From assembly GCA_036558645.1 (NCBI GenBank), contig DATBFG010000086.1, positions 1-64,000 of the forward strand: a stretch of DNA of 64,000 nt. Reading direction: 5' to 3'. Below the pieces are notes generated by a model. The model did not search any database. It had not been told where the DNA came from and saw only the letters and a list, made by a program, of their open reading frames with translations. A program made the position numbers and the translations under genes. Origin of the DNA: DATBFG01 sp036558645 (GTDB lineage Bacteria > Acidobacteriota > Terriglobia > Terriglobales > Acidobacteriaceae). Of this stretch, positions 51,235-60,819 are shown piece after piece. Numbering within the stretch: position 1 is the first letter of the stretch; each line of letters begins with the position of its first letter.

Positions 51235-52389
51235 ATGAGTGAGCGAACATCCATCGAACAAGCGGTCTCGAGGGCGATTTCCCAAGCTCTTGATCGCCGG
51301 CTGCCGCAATTGCGCGAAGAAGTCGCGAACAGCGTAATGGAAGAGATCGCTCCTTTGCTCGAGAAGCAGTCGGGCGGTGCATCTGCAGACGTAGACGGAA
51401 GCGAGAATCTGCTGAAAGCTGTCGAAGCAATCCACCACGGGAACACCCAACGCGAAATTCTGCGGGCCCTTCTCGACAATACCGTCCGATATAGCGGCAG
51501 ATCCGCGCTATTTGTGATCAAAGGTGCAACCGCAACTGGATGGGAAGGTCGAGGATTTTCAAACAATGACGAGGTAAAGAATTTTGCGCTCAGCGTGGGC
51601 GGAGGAGTGGCAGCTCGCGCTTTGGAATCGCGCACGCCATTCAGCGGCAGCGCAGACGAAATTGATCACCAGTTCCGCGACCAATTCCGTCCGTCGGGTG
51701 ACGGAAAAGTTCATGTACTTCCCCTGCTGCTGAAGGACAAAGTGGCCGCGCTGCTATACGCCGATTCGGGGGCCGACTCCGGAGGTCAGGTACACAACGC
51801 CGCGCTTGAGCTTCTGGTGAACTCGACCAGCGCCTGGCTTGAAGTGACTTCTCTTCGCAAGCAGTCGCAGAAGGACGGCGCCGAAACAGCCGCTCCTGAA
51901 AAAAACACGGCACCGCCGGTTCAAACAGTCTCATCGTTCTCCGATCCATTTGCCGGGCACGCGCCGCTTCATAGCGCCAAAGCGGCTGCTGCAGAACCTG
52001 CACCAGTTGCTGCCGCTGCCGCGGCCGCTGCGAGTGGTGACGAAGCAAAGGGAATAGTAGTCAGCACAGAAGCCCCGCCCGAGGTGCCCGTTAGCAATGC
52101 GATAGCAAGTCTGCCACCGGAACAGGCGGAGATTCACCGCAAGGCGCAGCGTTTTGCCCGCCTACTGGTGGACGAGATCAAGTTGTACAACCAGGCCAAG
52201 GTCTCCGACGGCCGCAAGAATCGAGACCTGTACGACAGGCTCAAAGAAGACATCGAGAAGAGTAGGGCGACGTACCAGAAGCGGTATGGCAACACTGCCG
52301 CTTCCGGCACGGACTATTTCAGCAACGAACTGGTCCGCAGCCTGGCTGCCGATGACAGTTCTCTCATGGGCGCCAATTTTCGGCGATAA
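51235..52389 (+). CDS. GAF-like domain protein of unknown function
   Basis: A 384-residue soluble protein with an N-terminal helical region (LDRRLPQLREEVANSVMEEI, about 18-40), a GAF-like alpha/beta domain at about 60-205 (QREILRALLDNTVRYSGRSALFVIKGATATGW, given in part; VHVLPLLLKDKVAALLYAD), an Ala/Pro-rich linker (about 215-290) and a C-terminal helical domain (EIHRKAQRFARLLVDEIKLYN). It could sense or scaffold. The lytic transglycosylase gene follows after 8 bp, so the two are co-transcribed. I cannot name a family; the GAF call is by pattern only. Confidence 0.78.
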   Translation: MSERTSIEQAVSRAISQALDRRLPQLREEVANSVMEEIAPLLEKQSGGASADVDGSENLLKAVEAIHHGNTQREILRALLDNTVRYSGRSALFVIKGATATGWEGRGFSNNDEVKNFALSVGGGVAARALESRTPFSGSADEIDHQFRDQFRPSGDGKVHVLPLLLKDKVAALLYADSGADSGGQVHNAALELLVNSTSAWLEVTSLRKQSQKDGAETAAPEKNTAPPVQTVSSFSDPFAGHAPLHSAKAAAAEPAPVAAAAAAAASGDEAKGIVVSTEAPPEVPVSNAIASLPPEQAEIHRKAQRFARLLVDEIKLYNQAKVSDGRKNRDLYDRLKEDIEKSRATYQKRYGNTAASGTDYFSNELVRSLAADDSSLMGANFRR

Positions 52390-52397
52390 TTGACAGA

Positions 52398-54659
52398 GTG
52401 GTTCCTCAGCGTTGGTTCGCAGTTTTCGTCGTACTATTGACTCTGGCATGCGGCGATCTCGCCGCACCGATTCCTGCCGTCTTCGCGCAAACTTCTTCCA
52501 CAAAGTCGACGAAGAAATCTACCTCGACGGCCAAGGCTCAGAAAAGCAAAAAGTCGTCTCCGCGCCTACGGCGCATGCGCGAGGCCTTCGTTGCGTCGGA
52601 AACCCTTAAGCCCATGGCGCGACAACTTCTGCAGGACCGCACGATTCCCGCCTACCAGGGAGTGCTGGCGTTCGCGCAGAAACATGCGCGTGACGATGCC
52701 GGATCGCTGGCATGGCTGGTTATCGGCTATGCACGCTTCCTGGATCGCGATTACACCAAGGTCATCGATCCACTCAACCGCGCAAAGCCCCGTGCTGGAG
52801 ACCTGGGAGACTACGTCCGCTACTACCTTGGTGCCGCCTACCTCCAGACGAACCGCACGGCGGAAGCGATAACGACGCTTGGCGACTTCCGGCAAACATA
52901 TCCTGAATCCTTGCTCGTCCGTGACGCAGAGGTGCTCTATGGGCAAGCTCTTTTGGCCGACAACCGGCCGCAAGAGGCTATCGCGCTGTTCGAAAAGAAC
53001 CGGCAACCGACTCGCGCGGATCTGGAGTTAACCCTTGGCCGCGCCTATATTGCGAACAATCAGGCCGAGAAAGCCATTTCGATTCTGCGCAACATTTACT
53101 TCACCATGCCGCTCAGTGATGAAGCCGCGCAAGCAGACATCGAGCTCAAGAAGCTGAATGCACCGCAACCGGTTCCATGGGATGTCCGGCGCTCTCGCGC
53201 CGACCTTCTATTCAAAGGCAAGCGTTTCGCCGATGCTGCGAGCGAATACCATGACATGCTCGGCCAGGCGCCTCCCGAACAACGGGCAGAGATACAACTT
53301 GCCGAAGCGACGTCTTTACGGCGCACAGGTCGAAGCAGAGACGCGAAGCAGTTGCTTCAATCTTTGACGGCAACAACACCAGATCAGAATGCCGAACGTA
53401 TCTTCAATCTCGGCGAAATCGCGCGTAACTCCGACGACAACGATGCCTTTCTGCGGATCGTCGACGAATTACGTCGTACCGCCCCAACCAGCACTTGGCT
53501 GGAGCAGTCACTCCTGTCCGAAGGCAACATCTATCTTTTGAAGAAAGACTACGACAAGGCCATCGACGCCTACCGAGAACTGCAGCAGCGTTTTCCTAGC
53601 GGAGGGCGTGCTTCCTATGCCCATTGGAAGACAGCATGGCTCTCACTGCGGCAGGGAAGAAGTACGGATGCGAAATCCGGATTTGAACAGCAGATCGCGC
53701 TTTACCCCACGTCGGGCGAAGTGCCTGCGGCTCTCTACTGGCGGGGACGGCTCGCAGAAGAGGATAACGATCAGGCAATGGCGGGGGCCTACTATCAAAA
53801 GATTTCAGAACGATTCCGAAACTTCTATTACGGGGAGCTTGCCCGGCAACGCATGGCAAAGCTCAAGGCTCCGCCCGATCCGCCCCATTACGCTCTGCTC
53901 GATCGCATTCCGCCTGTGAGTTCCATGAGCAAGGCGAGTGACGTTATCCCGACAGATGATTTGCGTGTACAAAAAGCTCGATTACTCGAAAACGGAGCAT
54001 TGTTGGACTTCGCTGTCAGGGAGTTGCAGGCAAGCGATGACCCGAACAAGTCCGCGTGGTTACCTGCCGAGACCGCGCGCATGTATCGCGACATTGGGCG
54101 ATATGACCGCGCAATTGGAATCCTGAAGCGCGCCGTGCCGAACTACTTTGCGGTCGATCTTCCGAGTTTGCCCCGATCCTATTGGGAAGCCCTCTTCCCC
54201 AAGCCCTACTGGGTCGATTTAAAGAGGTTTTCCAATGAAAACTCACTTGATCCATACATGGTAGCCTCGTTGATCCGCCAAGAATCCGAGTTCAATCCGA
54301 ACGCTGTATCGAACAAGAACGCAGTAGGACTGATGCAGCTTCTACCGAAGGTGGGGAAGGGCGTAGCCAAACAGGAAAAGCTAAAGCATTACGACTCCTC
54401 ACAACTTTTCATCCCCGCCACCAATCTGCAACTTGGCACGCGATATTTCCGTTCGATGGTGGATAAATTCGGTGGCTTCGAGTATGCCTTAGCTGCCTAC
54501 AACGCCGGTTCGGATCGGGTGGAGGATTGGCTGGGCGACGGGAAATACCGCGACATTGATGAGTTCGTCGAATCGATTCCTTTTACCGAGACACGCGAGT
54601 ACGTGCAGGCCATCATGCGTAATGCCAATGTGTATCGGAAACTGTATGGGGCGCCGTAG
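52398..54659 (+). CDS. Slt70-type lytic transglycosylase with TPR/superhelical region
   Basis: A 753-residue exported murein hydrolase. A signal peptide (WFAVFVVLLTLACGDLAA) precedes a basic stretch and then a long helical repeat region (about 55-540) like the superhelix of Slt70. The C-terminal SLT domain has ASLIRQESEFNPNAVSNKNAVGLMQLLPKVG with the catalytic Glu629 (in ESEF) and ATNLQLGTRYF, FEYALAAYNAGSDRV. It cleaves glycan strands to 1,6-anhydro-MurNAc products. The start is GTG 52398. It fits the cell-wall theme of the window but is not linked to the murQ locus. Confidence 0.94.
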   Translation: MVPQRWFAVFVVLLTLACGDLAAPIPAVFAQTSSTKSTKKSTSTAKAQKSKKSSPRLRRMREAFVASETLKPMARQLLQDRTIPAYQGVLAFAQKHARDDAGSLAWLVIGYARFLDRDYTKVIDPLNRAKPRAGDLGDYVRYYLGAAYLQTNRTAEAITTLGDFRQTYPESLLVRDAEVLYGQALLADNRPQEAIALFEKNRQPTRADLELTLGRAYIANNQAEKAISILRNIYFTMPLSDEAAQADIELKKLNAPQPVPWDVRRSRADLLFKGKRFADAASEYHDMLGQAPPEQRAEIQLAEATSLRRTGRSRDAKQLLQSLTATTPDQNAERIFNLGEIARNSDDNDAFLRIVDELRRTAPTSTWLEQSLLSEGNIYLLKKDYDKAIDAYRELQQRFPSGGRASYAHWKTAWLSLRQGRSTDAKSGFEQQIALYPTSGEVPAALYWRGRLAEEDNDQAMAGAYYQKISERFRNFYYGELARQRMAKLKAPPDPPHYALLDRIPPVSSMSKASDVIPTDDLRVQKARLLENGALLDFAVRELQASDDPNKSAWLPAETARMYRDIGRYDRAIGILKRAVPNYFAVDLPSLPRSYWEALFPKPYWVDLKRFSNENSLDPYMVASLIRQESEFNPNAVSNKNAVGLMQLLPKVGKGVAKQEKLKHYDSSQLFIPATNLQLGTRYFRSMVDKFGGFEYALAAYNAGSDRVEDWLGDGKYRDIDEFVESIPFTETREYVQAIMRNANVYRKLYGAP

Positions 54660-54692
54660 GAGCAGTCGTCAGCTGGTCGTCGTCAGCCTCTG

Positions 54693-55196
54693 CTATGCCG
54701 ATTTTTCCGACGGCGTCTTGGCGAAGAGAATTTCTATCACCAGCAAGCCTGCCCCCACGACGATTGCGCTGTCCGCGACGTTGAATGCCGGCCACTGATA
54801 CTCACCGACGTAGAACAACAGGAAGTCCACAACTCGGCCGCTTAGCAGGCGATCCCACAAATTACCCACCGCCCCGCCCAGGATCAAGGACAAGCCGATT
54901 CCGGTTGTGTTCATGGAACGACTATTTCGCCAAAGGAGCGTTGACACAATCACCAGCGCCACCACCGAAAAAAGAACCAGCATGGCGATCTTCCATTCGG
55001 AAGGCGAGTCGGCAAAGAGTCCGAAGGCGGCCCCGCGATTTTCAACATGGGTGATGCGGAAGAAGTCCGGAATGATCTGGATGTTGTCGTGCAAAGAGAT
55101 ATTTCTTGCTACGGCCAGCTTGGTCATGCGGTCAAGAAGCACGACAAAGACCGCAATCAACAGGTGAAATTTACGCATTACGTGGGGTTTGTTCAT
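54693..55196 (-). CDS. lspA: Lipoprotein signal peptidase LspA
   Basis: A 167-residue four-helix membrane aspartyl protease that removes signal peptides from diacylglyceryl-prolipoproteins. Motifs are VVLLDRMTKLAV, ITHVENRGAAFGLF, LILGGAVGNLWDRLLSGRVVDFL and WPAFNVADSAIVVG; the Asp in RVVDF and the Asp in NVADS are the catalytic pair. ATG 55196 has no clear ribosome binding site. It follows ileS by 71 bp, a widespread gene order, and converges with the lytic transglycosylase gene. Confidence 0.96.
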   Translation of the reverse strand: MNKPHVMRKFHLLIAVFVVLLDRMTKLAVARNISLHDNIQIIPDFFRITHVENRGAAFGLFADSPSEWKIAMLVLFSVVALVIVSTLLWRNSRSMNTTGIGLSLILGGAVGNLWDRLLSGRVVDFLLFYVGEYQWPAFNVADSAIVVGAGLLVIEILFAKTPSEKSA

Positions 55197-55267
55197 TCCT
55201 GACTACTAGTTAGATTCAGCCGAATGCCTTTCAGAATGCGATTTGCGAAACAATTACAATTTCTCCA

Positions 55268-58159
55268 CTATGAGCGCGACCCTGCCTCAATTTCATTCAA
55301 AACTGCCAAGCACCGCTCACAGACCGTCGGATAGGAAGGATCCTCGCCCACATGCGTGGAAAAGTTCCAGCATCGCTCGCACTTTTTTCCATCGGCGCGC
55401 GCCACGGTGACTTTGATTGCTCCGGTTCCGTTTCCGGAAAGATTTTGCTCGAGCCGTACCGCCGATACGATAAAGACGTATCGAAGCTGATCCTGGTATC
55501 GAGAGAGAACCGAGTTGAAAGGTTCAGAGGCCGCAACCGTAACCTGAGCCTCCAGTCCACCACCAATTAGCTTCTGATTGCGCGCTTCTTCAAGGGCCTT
55601 GAGCACTGCTTCTCGGACCGTTCGCAGTTTCTCCCAGTCTTCGGCCTGCTTCGGATCGTCTGCGACCCCAGCCGTGCCCAGGATGTCCTCCCTGCCGGGG
55701 AACAATGCCAAGTGCACACTATCTGCACGGCCCTGCACCGGAGGCAAGTGCGACCACACTTCATCGCACGTAAAGCTCATCAACGGCGCCATCAACCGGA
55801 CAAGCGCTTCGCCGATGCGCCATATCGCCGTCTGAGCGGACCGCCGCGCCACAGACTTTGGCGCCGAGGTATACAGCCGGTCTTTGAGCACGTCGAAGTA
55901 GAACGAGCTGAGTTCGACCACGCAGAAGTGGTTTACCCGCTGATAAATCTTGTGGAAAGCGAATTCGTCGGCCCAGCGGACCACGTCCGCCGCCATAGCC
56001 ACCGTCTGGCGCAGCATGTATTGATCGAGAGACTGCATCCGCTCAAACGGCAACGCGTCCTTGCCAGGATCAAAATCCCCCAAATTTCCCAGGACATAGC
56101 GGAACGTATTGCGGATCTTGCGATAGTTTTCCGCGACCCGCTGCATCAGGTGCTCGGAGCAGGTAACATCGTCGCGAAAATCAACCGACGCCACCCACAT
56201 GCGGACGATCTCCGCTCCTAGTCGCTTGGCGATATCCACCGGATCGACGACATTTCCCAGCGACTTCGACATGGCGTGGCCCTGCTCATCGAGCGTCCAC
56301 CCATTTGTCGCGACACTGCGATAGGGGGCCCGGCCCCGTGTGCCCATGGCGCACAGCAGGGAGGAATGAAACCATCCCCGATACTGATCTCCACCCTCGA
56401 AATACAGATCCGCAGGCCACGGCATGTTGGGTTCTCGCTCGAGCACGGCTGCGTGACTCGAACCCGACTCGAACCAGACGTCCAGAATGTCGGTTTCGCG
56501 GGTGAACTTCGTCGACCCGCATTCCGGACACTTTGTTCCTTCCGCCACCAGCCCGTCAGCTTCGGACGTATACCAGGCGTCCGCGCCCGATTGCGCAAAC
56601 AAATCGATGACCTTGCGGTTGATGACTGGATTGTTCAGAGGCTTGCCGCAATCCTCGCATAGGAAAACCGCGATGGGTACACCCCAGATCCTTTGCCGCG
56701 AAATGCACCAGTCCGGCCGGGTCGCGATCATGTTCGAAATGCGATCCTCGCCCCACGGAGGGTCCCACTTCACGCGCTTGATTTCGTCGAGAGTGCGGCT
56801 GCGCAGCGTGCCGCCGTCCATCGGAGTCTCCATCGAGATGAACCACTGCTCCGTCGCGCGGAAGATGATCGGGTTGTGGCAGCGCCAGCAATGTGGGTAG
56901 GAATGCTCCAGCTTTTCGTTATGTAGCAGGACACCGCGATCCCGCAGCAACTGAACGATCGGCTCGTTGGCGGCGAAGACCTTTTTACCTGTGTATTCCG
57001 GAAGACCGTTGAGCATGACGCCCGCGGCATCTACATTCGTCGTAAGATCCAGCTTGTACTTGACTCCGGTAACGAAGTCATCGGCGCCGTGCGAAGGCGC
57101 TGTGTGCACCACTCCAGTCCCTTGATCCATGGTCACGTAGTCCGCCAGGACACCTAAAACCTTCCGCTGCTCCCACGGCAGAAAGGGGTGGTAGAACCAC
57201 GTGTGCTCGAGCGCTTTGCCGAGGAAACGCGCCACAGGCTTCGCGTCGGGAAAGCCGCATTTCTCGGCCACATCTTTGGCCAGTTTCTCGGCGACGATAT
57301 AGATATCGGTATCGGTCTCCAGCGCGACATATTCCTCGCTTGGAGAGAATGCCACCGCCATCGAAGCCGGTAACGTCCAGGGCGTGGTGGTCCAGATGAT
57401 CGTTGAAACCGGCTTGCCGGTCGTGACTCGCGCCTCGCCCAAGGCGGCATCCACCGTTCGTGGATCGGATTGCATTCCGTACTTAACCCACACCGTCGGG
57501 CTTACGTGCGTTTCGTATTCGACTTCCGCCTCGGCCAGCGCGGTTCGATCATGGATGCACCAGTACACCGACCGCAGGCCCTTGTAGACGAATCCGCGTT
57601 CCAGGAATGTATAAAACTGCTCCAGGATGACCGATTCATACTGCGGAGTCATCGTCGAATACGGATTGTCGAACCTTCCAAATACTGCGATCCGCTTAAA
57701 TTGCTCGCGCTGCAGGTCCAGAAACTTCTGTGCATACTTGCGGCACTCAAGGCGGACATCCGCCGGCCGCATCTGCAGCTTTTTTCCGCCCAGCATTTGG
57801 TCGACTTTGATCTCGATTGGCAGACCGTGGCAGTCCCATCCCGGCACGTAGGGCGAGTCGAACCCCGCCATGGTTTTGGATTTGACGATGAAATCCTTCA
57901 AGCATTTGTTGAGCGCATGGCCAAGGTGAATTGGTCCATTCGCATATGGGGGTCCATCGTGCAGGACGTACGTCTTTGCCTGCGCCCGCGCCTCGCGGAT
58001 ACGATCGTAGATCCGCATCTTTTCCCAGCGTTCCAGAATCTTCGGCTCATTCTGGGGAAGGTTCGCCTTCATAGGAAAGTCGGTTTTAGGCAGGTTCAAC
58101 GTAGACTTCGGATCAAGCGGCACTCGGATGGATCTCCCAAATTGCTGAATTTTCTTCAT
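55268..58159 (-). CDS. ileS: Isoleucyl-tRNA synthetase
   Basis: A 963-residue class I synthetase. It has HIGH-type PYANGPIHLGHALNK (HLGH at 78-81), the editing (CP1) domain with TTTPWTLPASMAVAFSPSE, GTGVVHTAPSHGADDF and DQGTG, KMSKS-type GHAMSKSLGNVVDP, the anticodon-binding region, and a C-terminal zinc finger with two CERC motifs (CERCWNFSTH and VCERC). ATG 58159 is chosen because the family starts near FPMKANLPQNEPKILERW; a frame to 58456 only adds unconserved sequence. No T-box leader is visible. It is co-oriented with lspA. Confidence 0.97.
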   Translation of the reverse strand: MKKIQQFGRSIRVPLDPKSTLNLPKTDFPMKANLPQNEPKILERWEKMRIYDRIREARAQAKTYVLHDGPPYANGPIHLGHALNKCLKDFIVKSKTMAGFDSPYVPGWDCHGLPIEIKVDQMLGGKKLQMRPADVRLECRKYAQKFLDLQREQFKRIAVFGRFDNPYSTMTPQYESVILEQFYTFLERGFVYKGLRSVYWCIHDRTALAEAEVEYETHVSPTVWVKYGMQSDPRTVDAALGEARVTTGKPVSTIIWTTTPWTLPASMAVAFSPSEEYVALETDTDIYIVAEKLAKDVAEKCGFPDAKPVARFLGKALEHTWFYHPFLPWEQRKVLGVLADYVTMDQGTGVVHTAPSHGADDFVTGVKYKLDLTTNVDAAGVMLNGLPEYTGKKVFAANEPIVQLLRDRGVLLHNEKLEHSYPHCWRCHNPIIFRATEQWFISMETPMDGGTLRSRTLDEIKRVKWDPPWGEDRISNMIATRPDWCISRQRIWGVPIAVFLCEDCGKPLNNPVINRKVIDLFAQSGADAWYTSEADGLVAEGTKCPECGSTKFTRETDILDVWFESGSSHAAVLEREPNMPWPADLYFEGGDQYRGWFHSSLLCAMGTRGRAPYRSVATNGWTLDEQGHAMSKSLGNVVDPVDIAKRLGAEIVRMWVASVDFRDDVTCSEHLMQRVAENYRKIRNTFRYVLGNLGDFDPGKDALPFERMQSLDQYMLRQTVAMAADVVRWADEFAFHKIYQRVNHFCVVELSSFYFDVLKDRLYTSAPKSVARRSAQTAIWRIGEALVRLMAPLMSFTCDEVWSHLPPVQGRADSVHLALFPGREDILGTAGVADDPKQAEDWEKLRTVREAVLKALEEARNQKLIGGGLEAQVTVAASEPFNSVLSRYQDQLRYVFIVSAVRLEQNLSGNGTGAIKVTVARADGKKCERCWNFSTHVGEDPSYPTVCERCLAVLNEIEAGSRS

Positions 58160-58481
58160 TATAGGGAGCGCTGAAAGGAACGTCCATTGCAAGCGACGAT
58201 GCACCAAGGTGTTATGTCTCGCGTAGCCTTGCGATGCACTGTCGAAAAGTGGCACCGAACGTGTACAATTTTCTAAAGTGACGTTTCCTCGCGCTTCGCA
58301 TCTAAGATTTGAACAGAATAGCTCCGTTTTCTCGGAGCCGTTTGAGCCGGGGAAGCGAGCACATGTGGGGGAGCATCCGCCCGGTAGACAACTTTGGCAG
58401 GGCATGTGCTCATCAACTCTTTGAGATAGTGGGGCAAACCGAAAGTTTAGCCGCACAAGAGGACCGAATTCGGCTCACATT
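58160..58481. other. Divergent intergenic region of 322 bp between ileS and a TonB-like gene
   Basis: No coding gene is supported. It carries two paired elements read on the plus strand, given as the separate leader feature. The minus strand lacks the AGGGTGG-type T-box core expected if ileS were T-box regulated. Confidence 0.5.
58321..58411 (+). promoter_or_regulatory. Candidate structured leader of the TonB-like gene
   Basis: Two stems are visible: GCTCCG/CGGAGC with a 6-nt loop (58321-58338), and a perfect 9-bp pair GAGCACATG/CATGTGCTC enclosing 37 nt (58357-58365 with 58403-58411). They sit 70-160 nt before the ATG. I cannot match this to a known riboswitch; it may be a cis-regulatory RNA or a small RNA gene. 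Confidence 0.4.
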
Positions 58482-59489
58482 ATGTCCACCACCACCGAGA
58501 TGCCGCGCGCCGCGACTCCACCTGAGCCCGAACTGAATCTGCTCCTGCCCAAGGAGTACCAGGAACAGCCTCTGTGGAAGTCGTTGTTCAAGAATTTAGA
58601 TGACTTTTTCTTCCCCAAGAAGCAAGCGCCGCTGGTTCTGACTTCGAAACCGGTACCCGTAAAAGATATTTGGGGATTCTACGATTATAAGAAGAACGGC
58701 GTCGCCTACTCGACAGTCGTTCACGTGGTCGCGTTGGGAGCTATCATTGGCGGAACGTTGCTCGCCGGCCGTGTTGTCACGCAAATCACCAAACCGCAGG
58801 AGCACGTCACGCTGATTGCTCCGACCGATGACATCCCGATGCTCCAGCCATCGAAGACACAGGCTGGCGGCGGCGGCGGTGGCGGCGACCGTGACAAATT
58901 GCAAGCACCCAAAGGCAAATTGCCTAAGACCTCGATGGAGCAGTTCACGCCTCCTGCGATGGTGGTGCGGAACGAGAATCCTAAACTGCCGATGGAACCA
59001 ACGGTCGTGATTCCTCCGCAGGTTCATTTGGCCAGTAACAACCTGCCGAATCTCGGCGATCCGATGTCACATCTGCCCTCCGGACCTCCATCGAACGGAA
59101 CTGGTTCGGGCGGCGGTATTGGCTCTGGTTCGGGTGGTGGGGTAGGAACCGGTGAAGGCCCCGGCGTGGGTCCCGGACATGGTGGCGGTATCGGTGGTGG
59201 CGCATTCAAAGTCGGCGGAGGCGTTTCCGCTCCGCGCCCGATTTCGACGCCTGATCCGGAGTATTCCGAAGAAGCCCGCAAAGCAAAGTATCAGGGCACA
59301 TGCGTTCTGTGGCTGATCGTCGGTCCCGACGGCAAGCCACGCGACGTCCGCGTCGCCCGCAGTCTCGGCCTTGGCTTAGACGAGAAAGCTATTCAGGCGG
59401 TGAAGAACTGGACCTTCGAGCCTGCAATGAAAGATGGGAAACCAGTGGCAGTGCAGATCAACGTAGAAGTGAGCTTTAGACTGTACTGA
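58482..59489 (+). CDS. TonB-family membrane protein with Gly-rich linker
   Basis: A 335-residue protein: a cytoplasmic N-terminal part of about 78 residues (unusually long), one membrane helix (VVHVVALGAIIGGTLLAGRVV), a Pro region, a Gly/Ser repeat linker (about 205-245) and a C-terminal TonB-C domain (PDPEYSEEARKAKYQGTCVL through NWTFEPAMKDGKPVAVQIN). It should link inner-membrane energy to an outer-membrane receptor, but no ExbB/ExbD or receptor gene is nearby. ATG 58482 is the natural start; a strong terminator follows. Confidence 0.92.
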   Translation: MSTTTEMPRAATPPEPELNLLLPKEYQEQPLWKSLFKNLDDFFFPKKQAPLVLTSKPVPVKDIWGFYDYKKNGVAYSTVVHVVALGAIIGGTLLAGRVVTQITKPQEHVTLIAPTDDIPMLQPSKTQAGGGGGGGDRDKLQAPKGKLPKTSMEQFTPPAMVVRNENPKLPMEPTVVIPPQVHLASNNLPNLGDPMSHLPSGPPSNGTGSGGGIGSGSGGGVGTGEGPGVGPGHGGGIGGGAFKVGGGVSAPRPISTPDPEYSEEARKAKYQGTCVLWLIVGPDGKPRDVRVARSLGLGLDEKAIQAVKNWTFEPAMKDGKPVAVQINVEVSFRLY

Positions 59490-59528
59490 CCTAGCTCGAT
59501 TTTAGGATTTCTTCAACTTCGTAATATG

Positions 59529-59557
59529 CGGCCGCGATCATCGCGGCCGTTTTTATT
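59529..59557 (+). terminator. Intrinsic terminator after the TonB-like gene
   Basis: CGGCCGCGA, TCA, TCGCGGCCG is a perfect 9-bp stem with a 3-nt loop, followed by TTTTTATTT. It lies about 40 nt after the stop codon and is the clearest intrinsic terminator in the window. Confidence 0.9.
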
Positions 59558-59852
59558 TCTTCTGGCCATTGGCTCGACGAAGAGCCGCAGGGCTACTAGC
59601 CGGGCAGTTCCCCGTACTGGAAAGAAACGGCCGTGCAGGTTAACACTCAAGTCAGTATCCAACCCTCTCGGGATCTGGTTCCTAACTACCTTTGCCCCCA
59701 ACTATAGTCGTATTTTATGGCAAAGCCGGTTGCGGAAATCTGGCCCGTCCAAGGATTTCTTGCTTTTTCTGATTGTGAGTAAGCAACGGAAACCCCTACT
59801 GGCGCACCTCAATTGGGAGCCAAAATCCCGCGCCGCCTCGTGGAGGGTCGAC
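59558..59852. other. Non-coding stretch after the terminator
   Basis: Open frames on both strands cross this region but lack ribosome binding sites and recognisable composition. It presumably holds the promoter of the small downstream gene. I see nothing else. Confidence 0.4.
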
Positions 59853-60059
59853 GTGTCCACGAACAGGCCAAAAATAACAAAGCACATGCCAGGCGTGAAG
59901 GGTGAAATCATCTCTGCGCGTTGTGAGGACTGTAGTATGGACATCGCCATTCCGAACACCACAACGCACTCGTTGGAAGCAGCCAAGAAATTAGCGGATG
60001 ATGCCATCCGGCTGCACTGTGACAAGTACCACAAGAAGACCCAAAGAAAGGCTGGTTGA
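59853..60059 (+). CDS. Small protein (68 aa) with Cys/His pairs, tentative
   Basis: The product has ISARCEDCSMDIAIPNTTTH and RLHCDKYHKKTQR, so a CxxC plus C-H pattern could bind zinc. No family is recognised. A GTG at 59853 has a very good GGAGGG 5 nt upstream; an ATG at 59886 is an alternative. An overlapping frame on the other strand (59702-60145) lacks these features. It ends in a basic tail. Confidence 0.5.
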   Translation: MSTNRPKITKHMPGVKGEIISARCEDCSMDIAIPNTTTHSLEAAKKLADDAIRLHCDKYHKKTQRKAG

Positions 60060-60215
60060 TACCCTACGCGAGGACTCAGAATCAACACTTCTTGACGTCG
60101 TCTTAAGCCTGATTCAGCTTTCTCACGTGTGAGCTGACGTAACACTCGTTTACACTTATTGACGACTCAAAGATGACGCTTTCGCAAGTTCAAGTGGAGG
60201 TCGGCCGCTTGACTG

Positions 60216-60695
60216 CTATCTCCGTGCAGCAGGAAATGCGCGTGCATAACGCCTGATCAAGTAAGTGCCGATGATCCCAATCGCACAGCTCGCCGCAATA
60301 ATAAGTCCGAAGAATTGCTGGCGGGTTTGGATAAACCCCGCCGGAGGTACGCGGACGATAATTTCAGATGCTGTCGCAGCCGCAAGTCCCACATAAGAGC
60401 CGCACATCCAACGGAAATGGGTTTGGACCCATTTGCGCGGCTTCTTTCTGTAAGCTGGCAGAAATCCCGCCAATACGCTCAGCAAACTGAGAACTGCCAA
60501 CACATGAAATGGCCCAAAGTGCCCGAAGAGCCGGTAGATCATCAGCGCAGTCGCATTGAGCAATACCATCGAGATCACGTATGTGTATCCGAGGATGCGG
60601 TGAAACTTGGTACCTTTTACGTTGAAGAATACGACAGCGCCGGAAGTGAGCGCCGTCAGGCCCATCCCAACGTGGATTTGCGCCAGTAGCGTCAT
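60216..60695 (-). CDS. DUF2306-like membrane protein
   Basis: A 159-residue, four-to-five-helix protein. The first half has HVGMGLTALTSGAVVFFNVKGTKFHRILGYTYV, where the GxKxHRxxGY pattern is that of DUF2306-type proteins, and later KWVQTHFRWMCGSYVGL. His residues in helices suggest a heme or metal contact but this is not shown. ATG 60695 is preferred to a GTG ten codons earlier. It is divergent from the next gene. Confidence 0.82.
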   Translation of the reverse strand: MTLLAQIHVGMGLTALTSGAVVFFNVKGTKFHRILGYTYVISMVLLNATALMIYRLFGHFGPFHVLAVLSLLSVLAGFLPAYRKKPRKWVQTHFRWMCGSYVGLAAATASEIIVRVPPAGFIQTRQQFFGLIIAASCAIGIIGTYLIRRYARAFPAARR

Positions 60696-60731
60696 GACAG
60701 GAAGATTGCGGAATTGTATCAGCACACGTCG

Positions 60732-60752
60732 GGGCGGCCTTCCCGGGCGGCC
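60732..60752. repeat. Short GC-rich direct repeat (GGGCGGCC twice)
   Basis: GGGCGGCC, TTCCC, GGGCGGCC lies in the gap between two divergent small membrane genes. It resembles dispersed GC-rich spacers but only this copy is seen here. Confidence 0.3.
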
Positions 60753-60819
60753 CTACACGCAATTACACTCAACTACGGAATCCCTGATTGATCGGTTCTA
60801 CCGTTGTGGAGACACACTT

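Noticed and set aside
58160..58456. N-terminal extension of the isoleucyl-tRNA synthetase frame
   Set aside because: The added 99 residues are not family-like and cross the divergent promoter region.
58160..58481. T-box leader for ileS
   Set aside because: No AGGGTGG-type core or specifier-stem arrangement is visible on the minus strand.
59702..60145. Minus-strand frame of 147 codons
   Set aside because: No ribosome binding site or domain; the opposite strand has a better-supported small gene.
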